A stretch of 64,000 nt of DNA, from positions 1,087,347 to 1,151,346 of the forward strand of contig CM055892.1 of the NCBI GenBank assembly GCA_029582165.1, read 5' to 3'. The stretch comes from Portulaca oleracea. Taxonomy: Eukaryota; Streptophyta; Magnoliopsida; Caryophyllales; Portulacaceae. The notes under the pieces were generated by a model. The model searched no databases. It was not told the origin of the DNA and saw nothing but the letters and a program-made list of their open reading frames with translations. The translations under genes were made by a program, and so were the position numbers. Positions 21,050 to 31,623 of the stretch are shown piece by piece; the stretch's first letter is position 1, and every line of letters starts with the position of its first letter.

Positions 21050-24000
21050 TGTAACACCCCAACTTTTAATCACAAGATTAAACCACTAATTATGAACCCA
21101 AACCTGTGATTAGCGCAGCGGTACACTTAAGCTGGAGTATTACCGCCGTCCCCACTCGGGACAAGGCAACACAACCACCAAAAAGACTACAAACCACAAG
21201 GAAAAGATAACCTTAACTCCATCAAAAGCCAACTCATAATACAACTTTTACAACACTTGAACTAGGTGCATAATCATTTAAATAGAAAGGTTCCACAACT
21301 TCTTCAATTTCCCGAACGCCCATGCTTATTTGTGAAAGACCTCGGAGTCTACCTTGCTTGGGTCGGATTACTTCTGACTGGATTTACCCTTGCCTTGGGA
21401 GCTCGAACCTCCTAAAACAAAACATTTAAAACAGGCGCAAAAGTGAGTGGGGAAACACTCAGTACACAAACCTCCAACACGTCAAACCGTTCGAAAGCGG
21501 TTTTCGGTGCCGGCATTTAAATTCATTTTGAAAACGGGAGCGGGGCTAAATAAACATTAAAATGGATTTGACAGAGATGTATATATGGATATGAAATTAG
21601 AGTGGTATCCCTTACGATCTGGTGCAAAGCACCTAACACGCGCACGCCCCAAACCGATCTGGAGTTTGGGAGGGTGATCATGCAATGACATCGGATGCAG
21701 TACTCTGATGAGGAGCACCCTATAGAAGAAATAAAGGCTAGCACTACACGACTAGCTAGCATGATACGAATAAGGCGGGACCACCTTTGAAAATATTATT
21801 ATTGTATAACATATATCATGACATAAAATGAATGAAAAAGCATCGAAACGTGCTTGAATGGTAAAAGTTGGACAATTTGCGTACCTTGAATCGATGCGAT
21901 GTTAGGCGGTACGTCTCGGCCTTGGGATGGCTTGGGCGGCTTGGAAACTAAGATAAGAAAAGTATAAAATGGAGAACCGAATAAAGTTCTTAGTGAGTTT
22001 CAAAAGTTAACATAAGAACTAAGAATGAAATAACTTAGAAAGAAAATTTCAGGTTTTTAAGAAATAAAGCTTTTAGCATAACTCGGGTTAGAAAACTTGG
22101 AATTACGCAGACAAGTACATCTCGGAATAGGGAAAATCATGATCAACAACTTTGTCAACATGACCGAAGTCTAAAAATGAAGGTAAGGGCCTGAAAAATA
22201 GCCCGGACAGAAGCTGAAGCTGAAAGTTGGAACTTAAAAACCTTCGGTTTGATTTCTTGATACGAACTCAAAAGAGGCTTGAACAAGAACGAATGGTAAT
22301 TTAATATGCGGAAAGACTTAAAGTAATTATATCAATGGAGAATGGAAGTTAAGGAAGCGAGAAGCTAGAGTAAGGATTACGGAGTGCTTTTGGTTTTACT
22401 TTGGTAGGTCGCTAAGCGACGAAGCAAACTTATAGAGATAGATTGATGAGCTTTGAAAGTGTTTGAAGGATATATTGGATTTAAGGATTGGTGAAGGACT
22501 AAATCCTAGGATCATTAGACCTCAAAGAGCTCTTGTGCTACTGATGCAATTTGCAACTCAACCTTAGGTCGCTAACACTCTATAATTTAAACCTTCAAAC
22601 TTGTCCACCAAAAATCCTAACTTTGATAAAAACCTTAACCTTCAAGAGAAAGCATTTTCAACTTAGGAAACACTTCTTGGATGTTCTAATATTGACCAAA
22701 GGATCTCCAATAAAATAATCCCTCAAAAGATTGACATTGGATCACAAAACCTTAAATTATTACTAAATCTTCTGGGCAGAACGTCTATGGACAGCCCTTC
22801 TTCGCGACCCTATAACTCTCACTCTCGATATCGGAGGTCTACAAACCATATCTTTCCGGAAAGCTTGCAACGTGGCCTAAAACTTTCATGTTACTCCAGG
22901 AATTAATAAAGTCTCCAAGTGGACGAAAATCTGCTCTCAAGTCACTGACTCAGAAAACGTAATTAATTTCGTGTCGTCACGGTTTTGGCCATAACTCGGT
23001 CTATACATGTCGGAAACTTGAAATTCCAAAGCCTAAAGTTAGCTAACACCTTGGACTATCATATGGAGTAAAAATCTGGGTTAAAAGCATACTCTAAATT
23101 CTCTGTAAAAATCAGATTCCCAAACAGAACCTTAACCTTAAAGCTTCTTAATCTCATTTCTAATGTTTGATTAAGCTCCTAAATCATATCAATTCACAAC
23201 CAAACCTCAAATTAGCTAACTTTCACCATATTTCCAGAAATAAATACTCAAAACTTATTCAAATACAACCATAAACTTCACATGCAACCATAGATTACAA
23301 CATGCTATATGAAACAACATTCAAACTAGTACCTTCTTCATGAAAACTCTCCAATTTATAACACTAAAGCATAAAAACACTTATTTAACCTAATTAATAC
23401 TTATAATCAGTCCCTAAACTCACTGTTTCTTCAATAAACCCACATGCATAAAGAGGAAAATCATTATTCAACATAATTTCAACCAAAACACCTCAAGAAC
23501 ATCTCAAAACTCACATGCATTCAACCCAAACTCAAACCCTAACTTAGCAATTACAATCACAACTTTGAATTCATGCTAAAGGAGTATAAAAGGGATAGAA
23601 TTTGCAAGAATAACATAAAAAGAACATGAGTTTCATATTAGGGTTTAGTTGGATTTGAATTGGGGGTTTTAGAGATTACCTTTGGAGAAGAAAATTGATG
23701 AAAACACAAGAGAGGGGAAGGAGTGGCCGGCGGCCACCTCTGGACGGCGGTGGGAGCGGCGCCGGTCGCCGGAAAACACCAGCAGAGGGAGGGGGGTGCA
23801 CGGCAGAGGGAAGGAGAGGGAGAGAGGAGTGGGTTTGATGTTTGGAAAATTAGAAAGTGTAAAAAAGAAAATGATCCCCTACCCCCTCTTCTCTTAATAT
23901 AACCAAACTAATTAAAAATTAGGACAACAATTAGAGGCTTAATGACATTAGAAACATCAAGTAATAAAATAAAATAAGTGTGAGTACACTAGATTGAAAT

Positions 24001-24424
24001 AATTAGTTTGTATTAAATAAAATTAATCGATAACAATCGGTACAATAAATTAGAACCTTAAATTAAAGAGAAATTAAATAGGTAAAATATAAGTATTACT
24101 TGTAAATAAATAAAAAGAGTACAACCTAAATAAATTAAGGTTTGGATAATAAAATACAAATGTTAAGGAGTAAAATAATTAAACCCCTTGTTGGTTAAAG
24201 AAATAAAGTAACCGATAAAACCCGAAGTAGTTTAACTTAACGGGTGAATTAAGAAACTCAAAGATTTTTAAAACGATAACTCGACACCCTTTTGCCATCT
24301 CCTGCTCGAGACTTGTCACCGCTACATAAATAAATTAAATAAAATCGAAAAAAATTAGAACGTAATTTAGATAATTACGACAATTAGTACATTAATTAAT
24401 ACAGTTTTAGGGCGGGTTGTTACA
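21050..24424. repeat. Solo LTR of an element-E-related Tekay-type family
   Basis: Starts TGTAACACCCCAAC and ends GGGCGGGTTGTTACA, flanked by identical 5-bp target duplications TTCCC (21045-21049 and 24425-24429). The first 120 bp match the start of the element E LTR (TTACCGCCGTCC, GGGACAAGGCAAC, TGATTAGCGCAGCGG), and the right end matches too. There is no internal domain, PBS or PPT, so it is a solo LTR, presumably left by recombination between two LTRs. Confidence 0.92.
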
Positions 24425-24429
24425 TTCCC

Positions 24430-25875
24430 TTCCCCTAAATTTTGTGCTAATAATTATGAATTTGATGTTAAACCTTTAAAAGATTTTAATGAATTAACAC
24501 AAGCTATGGACGAGCATGAGAATCATCAGGCACAGTAGAAGAAACTATCACCATAATGTTACCTGAAACTCTCCGGGAATTGAAAATTGGCAAATTATTG
24601 ACCCTGGAGGAGCAACAGGAGTTTCCTGAACTCTTAAAAGAGTTTGTTGACGTCTTCTTCTAGTCTTATGAGGACATGCTAGGGATTGACAGGGAAATTG
24701 TTGAGCATGCAATACCCTTTTTATCCCGACACAAAGCTAGTTCAGCAACGACCTCGCTGAATCAAGAATGAATGGTCAGACAAAATTCATGATGAAATCC
24801 AGAAGAAGTTAGAGACTAAGTTCATCAGAATTATGGAGTTTCCCAAATGGGTGCAAAATATTTTCCCGGTACTCGAAGAAGGATGAAAAGGTTCAAATGT
24901 GCGTTGATTTTACGGATTTGAACAAAGCCAGTCCAAAGGATTGCTTTCCTATACTGCACATCGATGTCCTGGTTGACCATACCTGTAGACATAAGCTTCT
25001 GTCATTGTTTAATACTTGAGCCGATTTATATCCAAGCTCACCATGACATGTGAACCATTGTTCAAGAAGTTGAAAAAGGGTGTGAAGATTGAGTGGGATG
25101 ATCAATGTCAGGCATCATTTGACAAAATCAAGGCCGACTTGATATATCCATCGGTGCTTGTCCCGCCTATTCCTGGAGAACCCTTATTATTGTATCTCAC
25201 CATAAACCAAAATGCTATGGGTGTTATGTTATCTCAGAAAGTTGAAGGGTTAGAGAAGGCCATATACTACATCAGCAAGAAGTTCTTAGGATGTGAATCT
25301 CGATATTCTGAAATCGAGAAAATGGCCTTAGCATTGGTATGGTCCATGCGGAAACTTTATCACTACATGCTCTCACATACCGTTTATGTGATCGCAGCAT
25401 GCAATCCAATTAAGTACATTATGGAGCAACCTACGATCAACAATCGAATTGCTCGATGGGTAGTAATGTTATCCGAGTTCAATCTTCATTTTCAACATCA
25501 GAAGTCCATAAAGGGTCGAGCTATCTCTGATTTCTTCGCCAATCTTCCTGTAGAAGATTCCGACACTTGGGTTGGAAGTTTACTGATGAACATGTCTTTC
25601 AAGTAGAGGAGGAAAGTTGGAACTTATATTTTGATGGTGCCTCAAACCAGATGGGATGTGGAGCTAGTGCCTTGTTGATTTCACCTTAGGGTTTACATTT
25701 ACCCTTGGCCATTAAGTTAGATTTTGATACAACAAACAATGCTGCGGAATATGAAGCATGTATCCTGGGGATGAATATTGCTTTGGAGATGGGTATCGAT
25801 CGACTGCGGGTGTTCGGAGATTCGAGTTTGATCGTCAATCAAGCCACTGATGTCTAGAAGGTGAAAAGTGAATCC
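24430..25875 (+). pseudogene. Element C RT/RNase H/second RNase H remnant with large RT deletion
   Basis: Reads the pre-RT linker (ETITIMLPETLRELKIGK, EFVDVFF-stop-SYEDMLGIDREI) and the RT start (VDFTDLNKASPKDCFP, HIDVLVDHTC). It then jumps from LLSLFNT (about 25012) straight to SRFISKLTMTCEP (25016 on). The catalytic YVDD region present in element A at 600-1050 is missing, about 445 bp. A 196-codon open frame (25016-25606) covers RNase H. The second RNase H follows (LYFDGASNQMGCG, NNAAEYEACI, VFGDSSLIVNQA) with two stops. The sequence is cut at about 25875. Confidence 0.88.
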
Positions 25876-27736
25876 TTGACACTGCTTTTGGGTTACATTG
25901 TGTCGGGCCACGGGATCTCGATGGATCCCTCAAAGGTTGAAGGTTTCATGGCCTATTCCCTCCACCCTTACGGAGGTGAGAAGCTTCCACGGCATAGCTT
26001 CTTTTTATCGTCAGTTCATCAAAGGTTTTAGCACCCTCACGACTACCATCACGGAATTCATGAAGAAGGGTACCTTTGAGTGGACCAAGGCGGCACACGG
26101 CGTGTTTGAGAAGTTGAAGGTCACGCTTTGTGAGGCTCCGATGCTTGCCCTCCCGGACTTCTCACTAGTTTTTTAGGTTGATTGTGATGTGAGCGGAGTA
26201 GGGATTGGGATTGTCCTTATGCAAAATCAACACCCCATTGGCTACTTTCCGAGAAGCTCAATGGCTTGAGGAAGAATTACTCCACCTATGGCAAGGAGTT
26301 CTATGCCCTTGCTCATGCCCCCGACCATTGGTCCCACTACTTGAGGCCCAATCAATTCGTCCTCACCTCCGATCATGAGGACCTCAAGTACTTGAGCGGC
26401 CAACACAAGCCGCCATACAAAGTGGGTGGAATACCTTCAGAGCTTCATCTTTGTGGCCAAGGACAAGAAGGGGAGCGTCAATGTAGTGGTCAATGCTCTT
26501 TCTTGGAGACACGTTCTCCTTTCGGTTGTGGAAGCTCAGGTCCTTGGCTTCCAACATATTCAGGAGTTATACAAGGAGGATGAGGATTTCAAACCTCACC
26601 TCGAAGGCGACAATGATCCTGTTGTGCTTCAAGGCGGGTTCCTTTTCAAGGGGAACAAATTGTGTACACCTGAGCGTCTGTTGAGGAAATTTCTCGTAAA
26701 GGAGGTCCATGAGGGCGGTCTTGCTAGTCATTTCGGCATCAACAAGACCGTTGACATGCTCAAGGAGCATTTCTATTGACCAAGAATTGGTGGTGTTGTG
26801 CACGACGTCATATCGAAGTGTTTCACTTGCCACCATACAAAGGATTGATTCCACCAAGGACTCTACACTCCTCTCCCGGTTCCTAACGGCCCTTGGGAGG
26901 ATCTTAGCATGGGCTTCATTGTGGCTTTTCCCCGAACCGTTCGCGGCAAGGATGCGGTGATGGTAGCAATGGACTGGTTTTCCAAGATGCACACTTCATT
27001 GCCTATGAGAAAATTGATGACACTACCTACATAGCCAATCTCTTCTTCCAGGAGATTGTGAGACTACATGGCATCTCGAGGACCATCGTCTTGGATAGGG
27101 ACACCAAATTTGTCAGTCACTATTGGCGTCCTTATGGAAGCTCCTCGGCACAAAACTCCTTTTTCGCATGTCCCACCATCCGCAAACTGATGGACAAACG
27201 GAAATCACCAACCAAACTCTCTCCACCCTACTGTAGGGCTTAGTGAGTAAGAGCTTACAGGATTAGGACGTCAAGCTATGCCATACCGAGTTCGCCTACA
27301 ACCGAGCTCCCTTCAAAGCCACCGGTCACTCGCCTTTTGAGGTTTGCTATAGAGTGAACCCTCTCACTCCCCTCGAACTCCTTCCATTAGCCTTGGAGTC
27401 GAGAGTGAGCTTCGAGGCTAGTTATAAGGCCAAAGAAGTCCAGAGACTCCACCAGCAAATTCGGGACCAAATTGAGAGAGTCAAACCCATGCCACGGAGT
27501 GAAGGATCGGTTAGGGTCACGGAGAAATCAACGACAACGCCTACAAGCTCGATCTCCCGATGAGACATAGGGGTCTCCTCTTCCTTCAACATTGGCGATC
27601 TCTCTCCTTACTTTGAGAATGATGAGACTAATAAGGATTTGAGGGCAAATCCTTTTCAAGAAGGCGAGCATGAAGTATCCCAAGGTCAATACTCCTCCCT
27701 TGTCACTCAAGTCAAGAGGGTAGCGTCAAGTCGCAC
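25876..27736 (+). pseudogene. Element D: Ty3 pol fragment (RT end, RNase H, integrase, C-terminus), different family
   Basis: From 25876 the frame reads LGYIVSGHGISMDPSKV, RSFHGIASFYRQFIKGF and LPDFSLVF-stop, then an RNase H (NYSTYGKEFYAL, HWSHYLRP, LTSDHEDLKYL). The integrase has a zinc-finger/core start (ASHFGINKTVDMLKEHFY), [18 protein letters not shown], and an end reading RVNPLTPLELLPL. The tail (DLSPYFEN, ANPFQEGEHEVSQ) matches the C-terminus of chromovirus-like plant Ty3 polyproteins. Many stops and shifts break it. It begins inside RT with no upstream part, so the join to element C is a rearrangement. The clade (Reina- or CRM-like) is not certain. Confidence 0.85.
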
Positions 27737-28130
27737 CTTGTCGGACCCGAACCGGTAACTGAACCGGTTGGCCCAGTGGGTCAATGGCTCAACTGGTCAA
27801 ACCTATTTGACTGGGTTAAAATGGTTGACCCGGGTCACCGGTCGAACCGGTTAAAACCGGCATGACCTAGTTGTGAGTAAAAAAAAAAACATTCATATAG
27901 AACTAACCAAATGAACATTAAGCATTAGAAACACTATGTTTTAATCCTAACTGCATACGTGACCAGCACAAAAAAGTGGATTAATAGGCCAATCAATTGT
28001 ATTATTTAAATCATATTAAAATATTTCCCCTCTTCTATGGCCAAAATTTTCAAACATGCTCTATTATATACATATCATTAGCTTATTAATAGTATTTGAA
28101 AAAATTAAAAAAATATTAAATTTACCGTGA

Positions 28131-28300
28131 ATAAAAATGTGGTTTTACTAAATGTCACTTTGGGGCGATAAATAAGAAGGAATCTTATCCATTAAAGATT
28201 ATGAACTTTATCTATATATGACAAAAATAAATCTATATTATCTTTTTTTTTAAAATTATATATAATTAACTACTTAATCAAATCCCTTGAAATCTTATGT
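28131..28300 (+). repeat. Left arm of inner inverted repeat
   Basis: About 170 bp whose reverse complement appears at 29106-29274 with an estimated 80-85% identity. Shared landmarks are TAAGAAGGAATCTTAT, CTATATATGA and ACTACTTAATCAAAT. The spacer is about 800 bp, so a transcript could fold into a long hairpin. Confidence 0.82.
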
Positions 28301-29105
28301 TCTTTTTTTATGGAAAAGAAAAATCTTATATTCTTATTACTGTAATTAAATATTTTTTATATTTAAATGGTTGACATTGTGGTAAGATACGAAAAATTAA
28401 AAAAAAACTCGAACGTGGATGTTATTATCACATTAGAGTTCCGTTCCTAGTTTCTAATCACACAATATAATTACGCAATATGCTTCCTAGATCAAAGTTC
28501 CAAAAAGAAAGTATGTCTATCTAAACAATTAGAGTTATGCGCCTAAAATTGTTTCAATGCTTGAGTTTGGCAGCATATATACTCCATGGACACATTCAAA
28601 ATCAAATATCATGGCAGGAACATATATAACATTTGACACCTCATTCTACTCTTTTTTTGGTTTTAGCAAATTTTACGATGTAAGAGGATCTCAGTGACAT
28701 TAATTCAAAAATTCATCAAATGATTAGCAAAATACTTTACCACTAAAGACAGATTTCTGCATTGATTTTTTGTGCTCTTTAACATTTACGAAATCATTTG
28801 CTATGAATTACTGCAAAGTAGGAACCTAGTTTGAGTCTTGTTTTTGAGTAAACGATACGAAATTTTTTTAATATTTATATCAACTATCTTTGATTGATGC
28901 AGCATAAACTCTAGCACCTTGTCCAACCAAGAATATTACTATGTGGCTTGACATGGAGAAGTAGAAAATAAAAAGGAATGAAAATATTCAACGGAATTTC
29001 TCAAAAAGAAAAAGGAAATATTCAAAGGAATTAAGAAAATGCACTTTTCATAAACGTTTTTCTAAGTCACTTTTCTGTTAAAGTGTTAATAAGTTATTAA
29101 ATATA

Positions 29106-29274
29106 AATATATAAGATCTTTACGAATTTGATTAAGTAGTTAGTTATATAGAATTTAAAGAGATAATATAGATATTTTTTTATCATATATAGGTAAAGTT
29201 TCTAACATTTAATAGATAAGATTCCTTCTTTTTTATTGCCCCAAGGGCGACGTTTAGCAAACCCAATAAAAATA
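29106..29274 (-). repeat. Right arm of inner inverted repeat
   Basis: Reverse-complement partner of 28131-28300. It ends in AAACCCAATAAAAAT, matching the left arm start. Confidence 0.82.
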
Positions 29275-29442
29275 TTGTCATAAAGAATAAAGTTGCATGA
29301 TTGTGAATTGTGACTTGTATGTGGGCCAATTTCTCAAGTCTTGGGTCTCGACCCACCTGCTTTACTCTTTCTCATTTCATTACATCATATATCAATAACC
29401 CTACTTAGTCTTCTATTTTCATTTGTCACCAACTCCATATGT

Positions 29443-29443
29443 T

Positions 29444-29474
<31 letters not shown>
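29443..29474. repeat. (CT)n microsatellite
   Basis: About 15 CT dinucleotides in a row, within the 2.1-kb inverted-repeat element. Confidence 0.95.
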
Positions 29475-29476
<2 letters not shown>

Positions 29477-29842
29477 AACTTTCATGATTGTTAGAGTTTC
29501 TCCTCTCCCCTTTCCCCTTATCACTTTCTTTACAAGACAACAATATAGGAAGACTAGTTAAATCGGGAGGGGATGGAGGCATGGAGCAGTAGCACGGGCT
29601 TAAGATGAAATGGTATGGTTTCCAAAAAAGAAAAAGAAAGAAAGAAAGAAAAACCGCATTATTTACACAAAAACCACAAAAAACAGGTCTAACTGCGATT
29701 CGTCTGGATCACTAGGTCAACCGATTTTTTTGTTTTTACCGGTTTAACCAGATCAACGGTTTGACTTGTAACTCGACCTGATCTAGCCAACGGTTCAAGG
29801 TCGAACAGATTGAACCTTCTAGTCCGGTTTTGTTTTGACAAG

Positions 29843-31016
29843 AGATCCAATTTGCTCGAGACTCAGGAGCCCCTAAGCTCGTGTCGCTCGCCTTTGGATC
29901 GGCCTCGAGCCCCTTTGAGCGGCTCGAGAGTGTTCACCAAACCCGAGGGCTTTTGGTTGCCTACTCCCCGAGGGTGAGTTGGTTGTTTTATCATCAAGGA
30001 AAGGGATGAACTTACATTGGGCATCAAGCAGGGATGAACTTGAGTCACGCCCATGATAGCCCTCGGCACAAGTGAAGGCTTTGGAGCAAAGCAGACGTCA
30101 CGCTCGTGATATGTATGTCACGACTGTGACTAGGCACACTGGCCTATTGTCACCACCACAGCTAGACACACTGGCCTACTATCGTGCCCATGACCCTTTT
30201 GTCGCGCTCTTGACGACTTCCCCAGGACTCATGGAGCTAGCACAACGTCGTGCCTGTGACGCCTCGAGTCGCACCCCCGTCCCCGCGTTTGAAGAATTCT
30301 TGATCAAGGAATCACTTGAGTCACGCCCGCAACCAACACATGGTCACATACTTAGTAATCGCATCTGTGACCCTTCTATTGCACATTTGCCCAGTTTTCC
30401 CTGAAGGGTGTCACACCTGTGACGGGGTCGTTGCTCCTGTGACATATGTGGATGATTTTGGGTGTCACGACCGCGACATGTCTGTCACCCCCGCAATGAA
30501 CCTGGAAAATTGGGGTTTCAGCCAATTTTTTCCTAGTTTTGTTTCTCCCCTTTTGTGTAATCCCTATTTTACCCCTCCCTTAATGAATTGTAAAACCTCT
30601 CTAGGAGGTCATTTATTGTAATGTTTATTTGGCCCCATCTTTCCCTTTTCCCCCTCATTGTTTATAATCATTTACAATGGGTCAAAGGAGGCATTCAATG
30701 CAAACAGCTGAGTTTTCTCTCTTATTTCTCTCTTCTTCAAGTCTTGCTTACTTTATCCTCAATTATATTATGGTGTTGTTCAAACCAAACCCTTTATACA
30801 ATTGTGGTGGTTAATTCATTTATCAATTTTTCGTGGGTTTGATAGTTCTTGGGTGATGGTTATCCTTTACGCCAAGTCCATATCTAGTGTTTGGTTGATA
30901 CATTCATCATCTACATCATCAAATTCGTCAACTCAAACATCCATTGCCACCATGACATCCTTCAAATGGCTTAGAATTTAGAAACATTCATAAAGTTCTA
31001 AGAGAGATTGTAAAAG
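29843..31016. other. LTR-like tail of element D with GTCACG-rich text
   Basis: No gene seen. 30090-30500 is unusually GC-rich and repeats short near-palindromes of the type GTCACGxCYGTGAC. It is followed by promoter/leader-like pyrimidine-rich sequence (30530-30760). Its position after the element D polyprotein suggests it is that element's 3' LTR, separated by the 2.1-kb insertion. Open frames here (30072-30404, 30316-30621) lack similarity and are probably chance. Confidence 0.4.
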
Positions 31017-31021
31017 ATGAT

Positions 31022-31607
31022 TGTAACCACAAATTTTTCGAGTCTAAAATTAAATAAGACAAGAAAAATGGACAAATATGATTTTTGTATTATATTCAAA
31101 GAATGGGTACAATCTCTATATTTTTGTTACCACGCAACAAAAAAGAATAAACTCCTCTGATTCGATCTCCAATGTTTGACTTGATGAGAGACAGAAACAA
31201 CTTCAATCTTCACCAAGTCTTGTTAATTTGATCTCTAGAGCAACGACACTTTGATGTGTTTGTTGTTGGGGTCTAGAGAGAATGTGTTTTAATGATCAAT
31301 TTTTCCGACCCCTTTAATGAGGGAGTACCTCCATATTTATAGAGAATAATCTCTTGTAGTTGGGCCTTTGACTTGTTAGTCTTCTTGGGCCGTTGGCCGG
31401 GCGTGCAACTAAAGCTGACTTGGTAGTCCACTTGAGTTGGTAAATTTGACGGTTGCTTTGAGAGTCCATTTGCCGGGTTTTGACTTGGGCTGTTGACTTG
31501 CTAGTCGGTCCAATAAATTTAATTAATTAATCGGGCTAACCAAATTAATTAAATTAAATTATTATTATTGGTTTCGGCACATTGTTTATTAATTTTTAGT
31601 GCCTACA
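31022..31607 (-). repeat. 3' LTR of element B
   Basis: 586 bp; the + strand starts TGTAACCACAAATTTT and ends GTGCCTACA. Next to it lies the reverse complement of a PPT (AATTGCCCCCTCAAG). A minus-strand TATA box is visible as TATTTATA in the ATATTTATAGAG segment near 31330-31345. Confidence 0.96.
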
Positions 31608-31623
31608 AATTGCCCCCTCAAGA
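31608..31623 (-). other. Polypurine tract of element B
   Basis: The minus strand reads TTGAGGGGGCAATT directly before the LTR start TGTAGGC, as expected for plus-strand priming. Confidence 0.85.

Larger units (their letters stand above)
20431..25875 (+). mobile_element. Element C: second Tat-type Ty3 fragment, split by a solo LTR
   Basis: Protein-level matches to the same family as element A lie on either side of the solo LTR at 21050-24424. Removing the solo LTR and one TTCCC copy joins the two reading segments in the pre-RT linker, where both A and C read C-ANN-EF. It starts directly at the end of A's LTR and ends at 25875 where another Ty3 family begins, so neither end is original. Confidence 0.75.
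27737..29842. mobile_element. 2.1-kb non-autonomous element with terminal and sub-terminal inverted repeats
   Basis: The left end CTTGTCGGACCCGAACCGG is matched in inverted form by the right end (CCGGTTTTGTTTTGACAAG). Both ends carry about 100-150 bp of loosely repeated AACCGGTT/GGTCAAC-type text. Inside, a stronger inverted pair lies at 28131-28300 and 29106-29274. No transposase or open frame of note is inside. It separates the end of the element D polyprotein from LTR-like sequence. Exact ends and TSD are not established. Confidence 0.6.

Noticed and set aside
30072..30842. Three consecutive + frames of 73-110 codons
   Set aside because: No family motif, composition driven by the GTCACG-rich repeats and LTR leader; probably chance.
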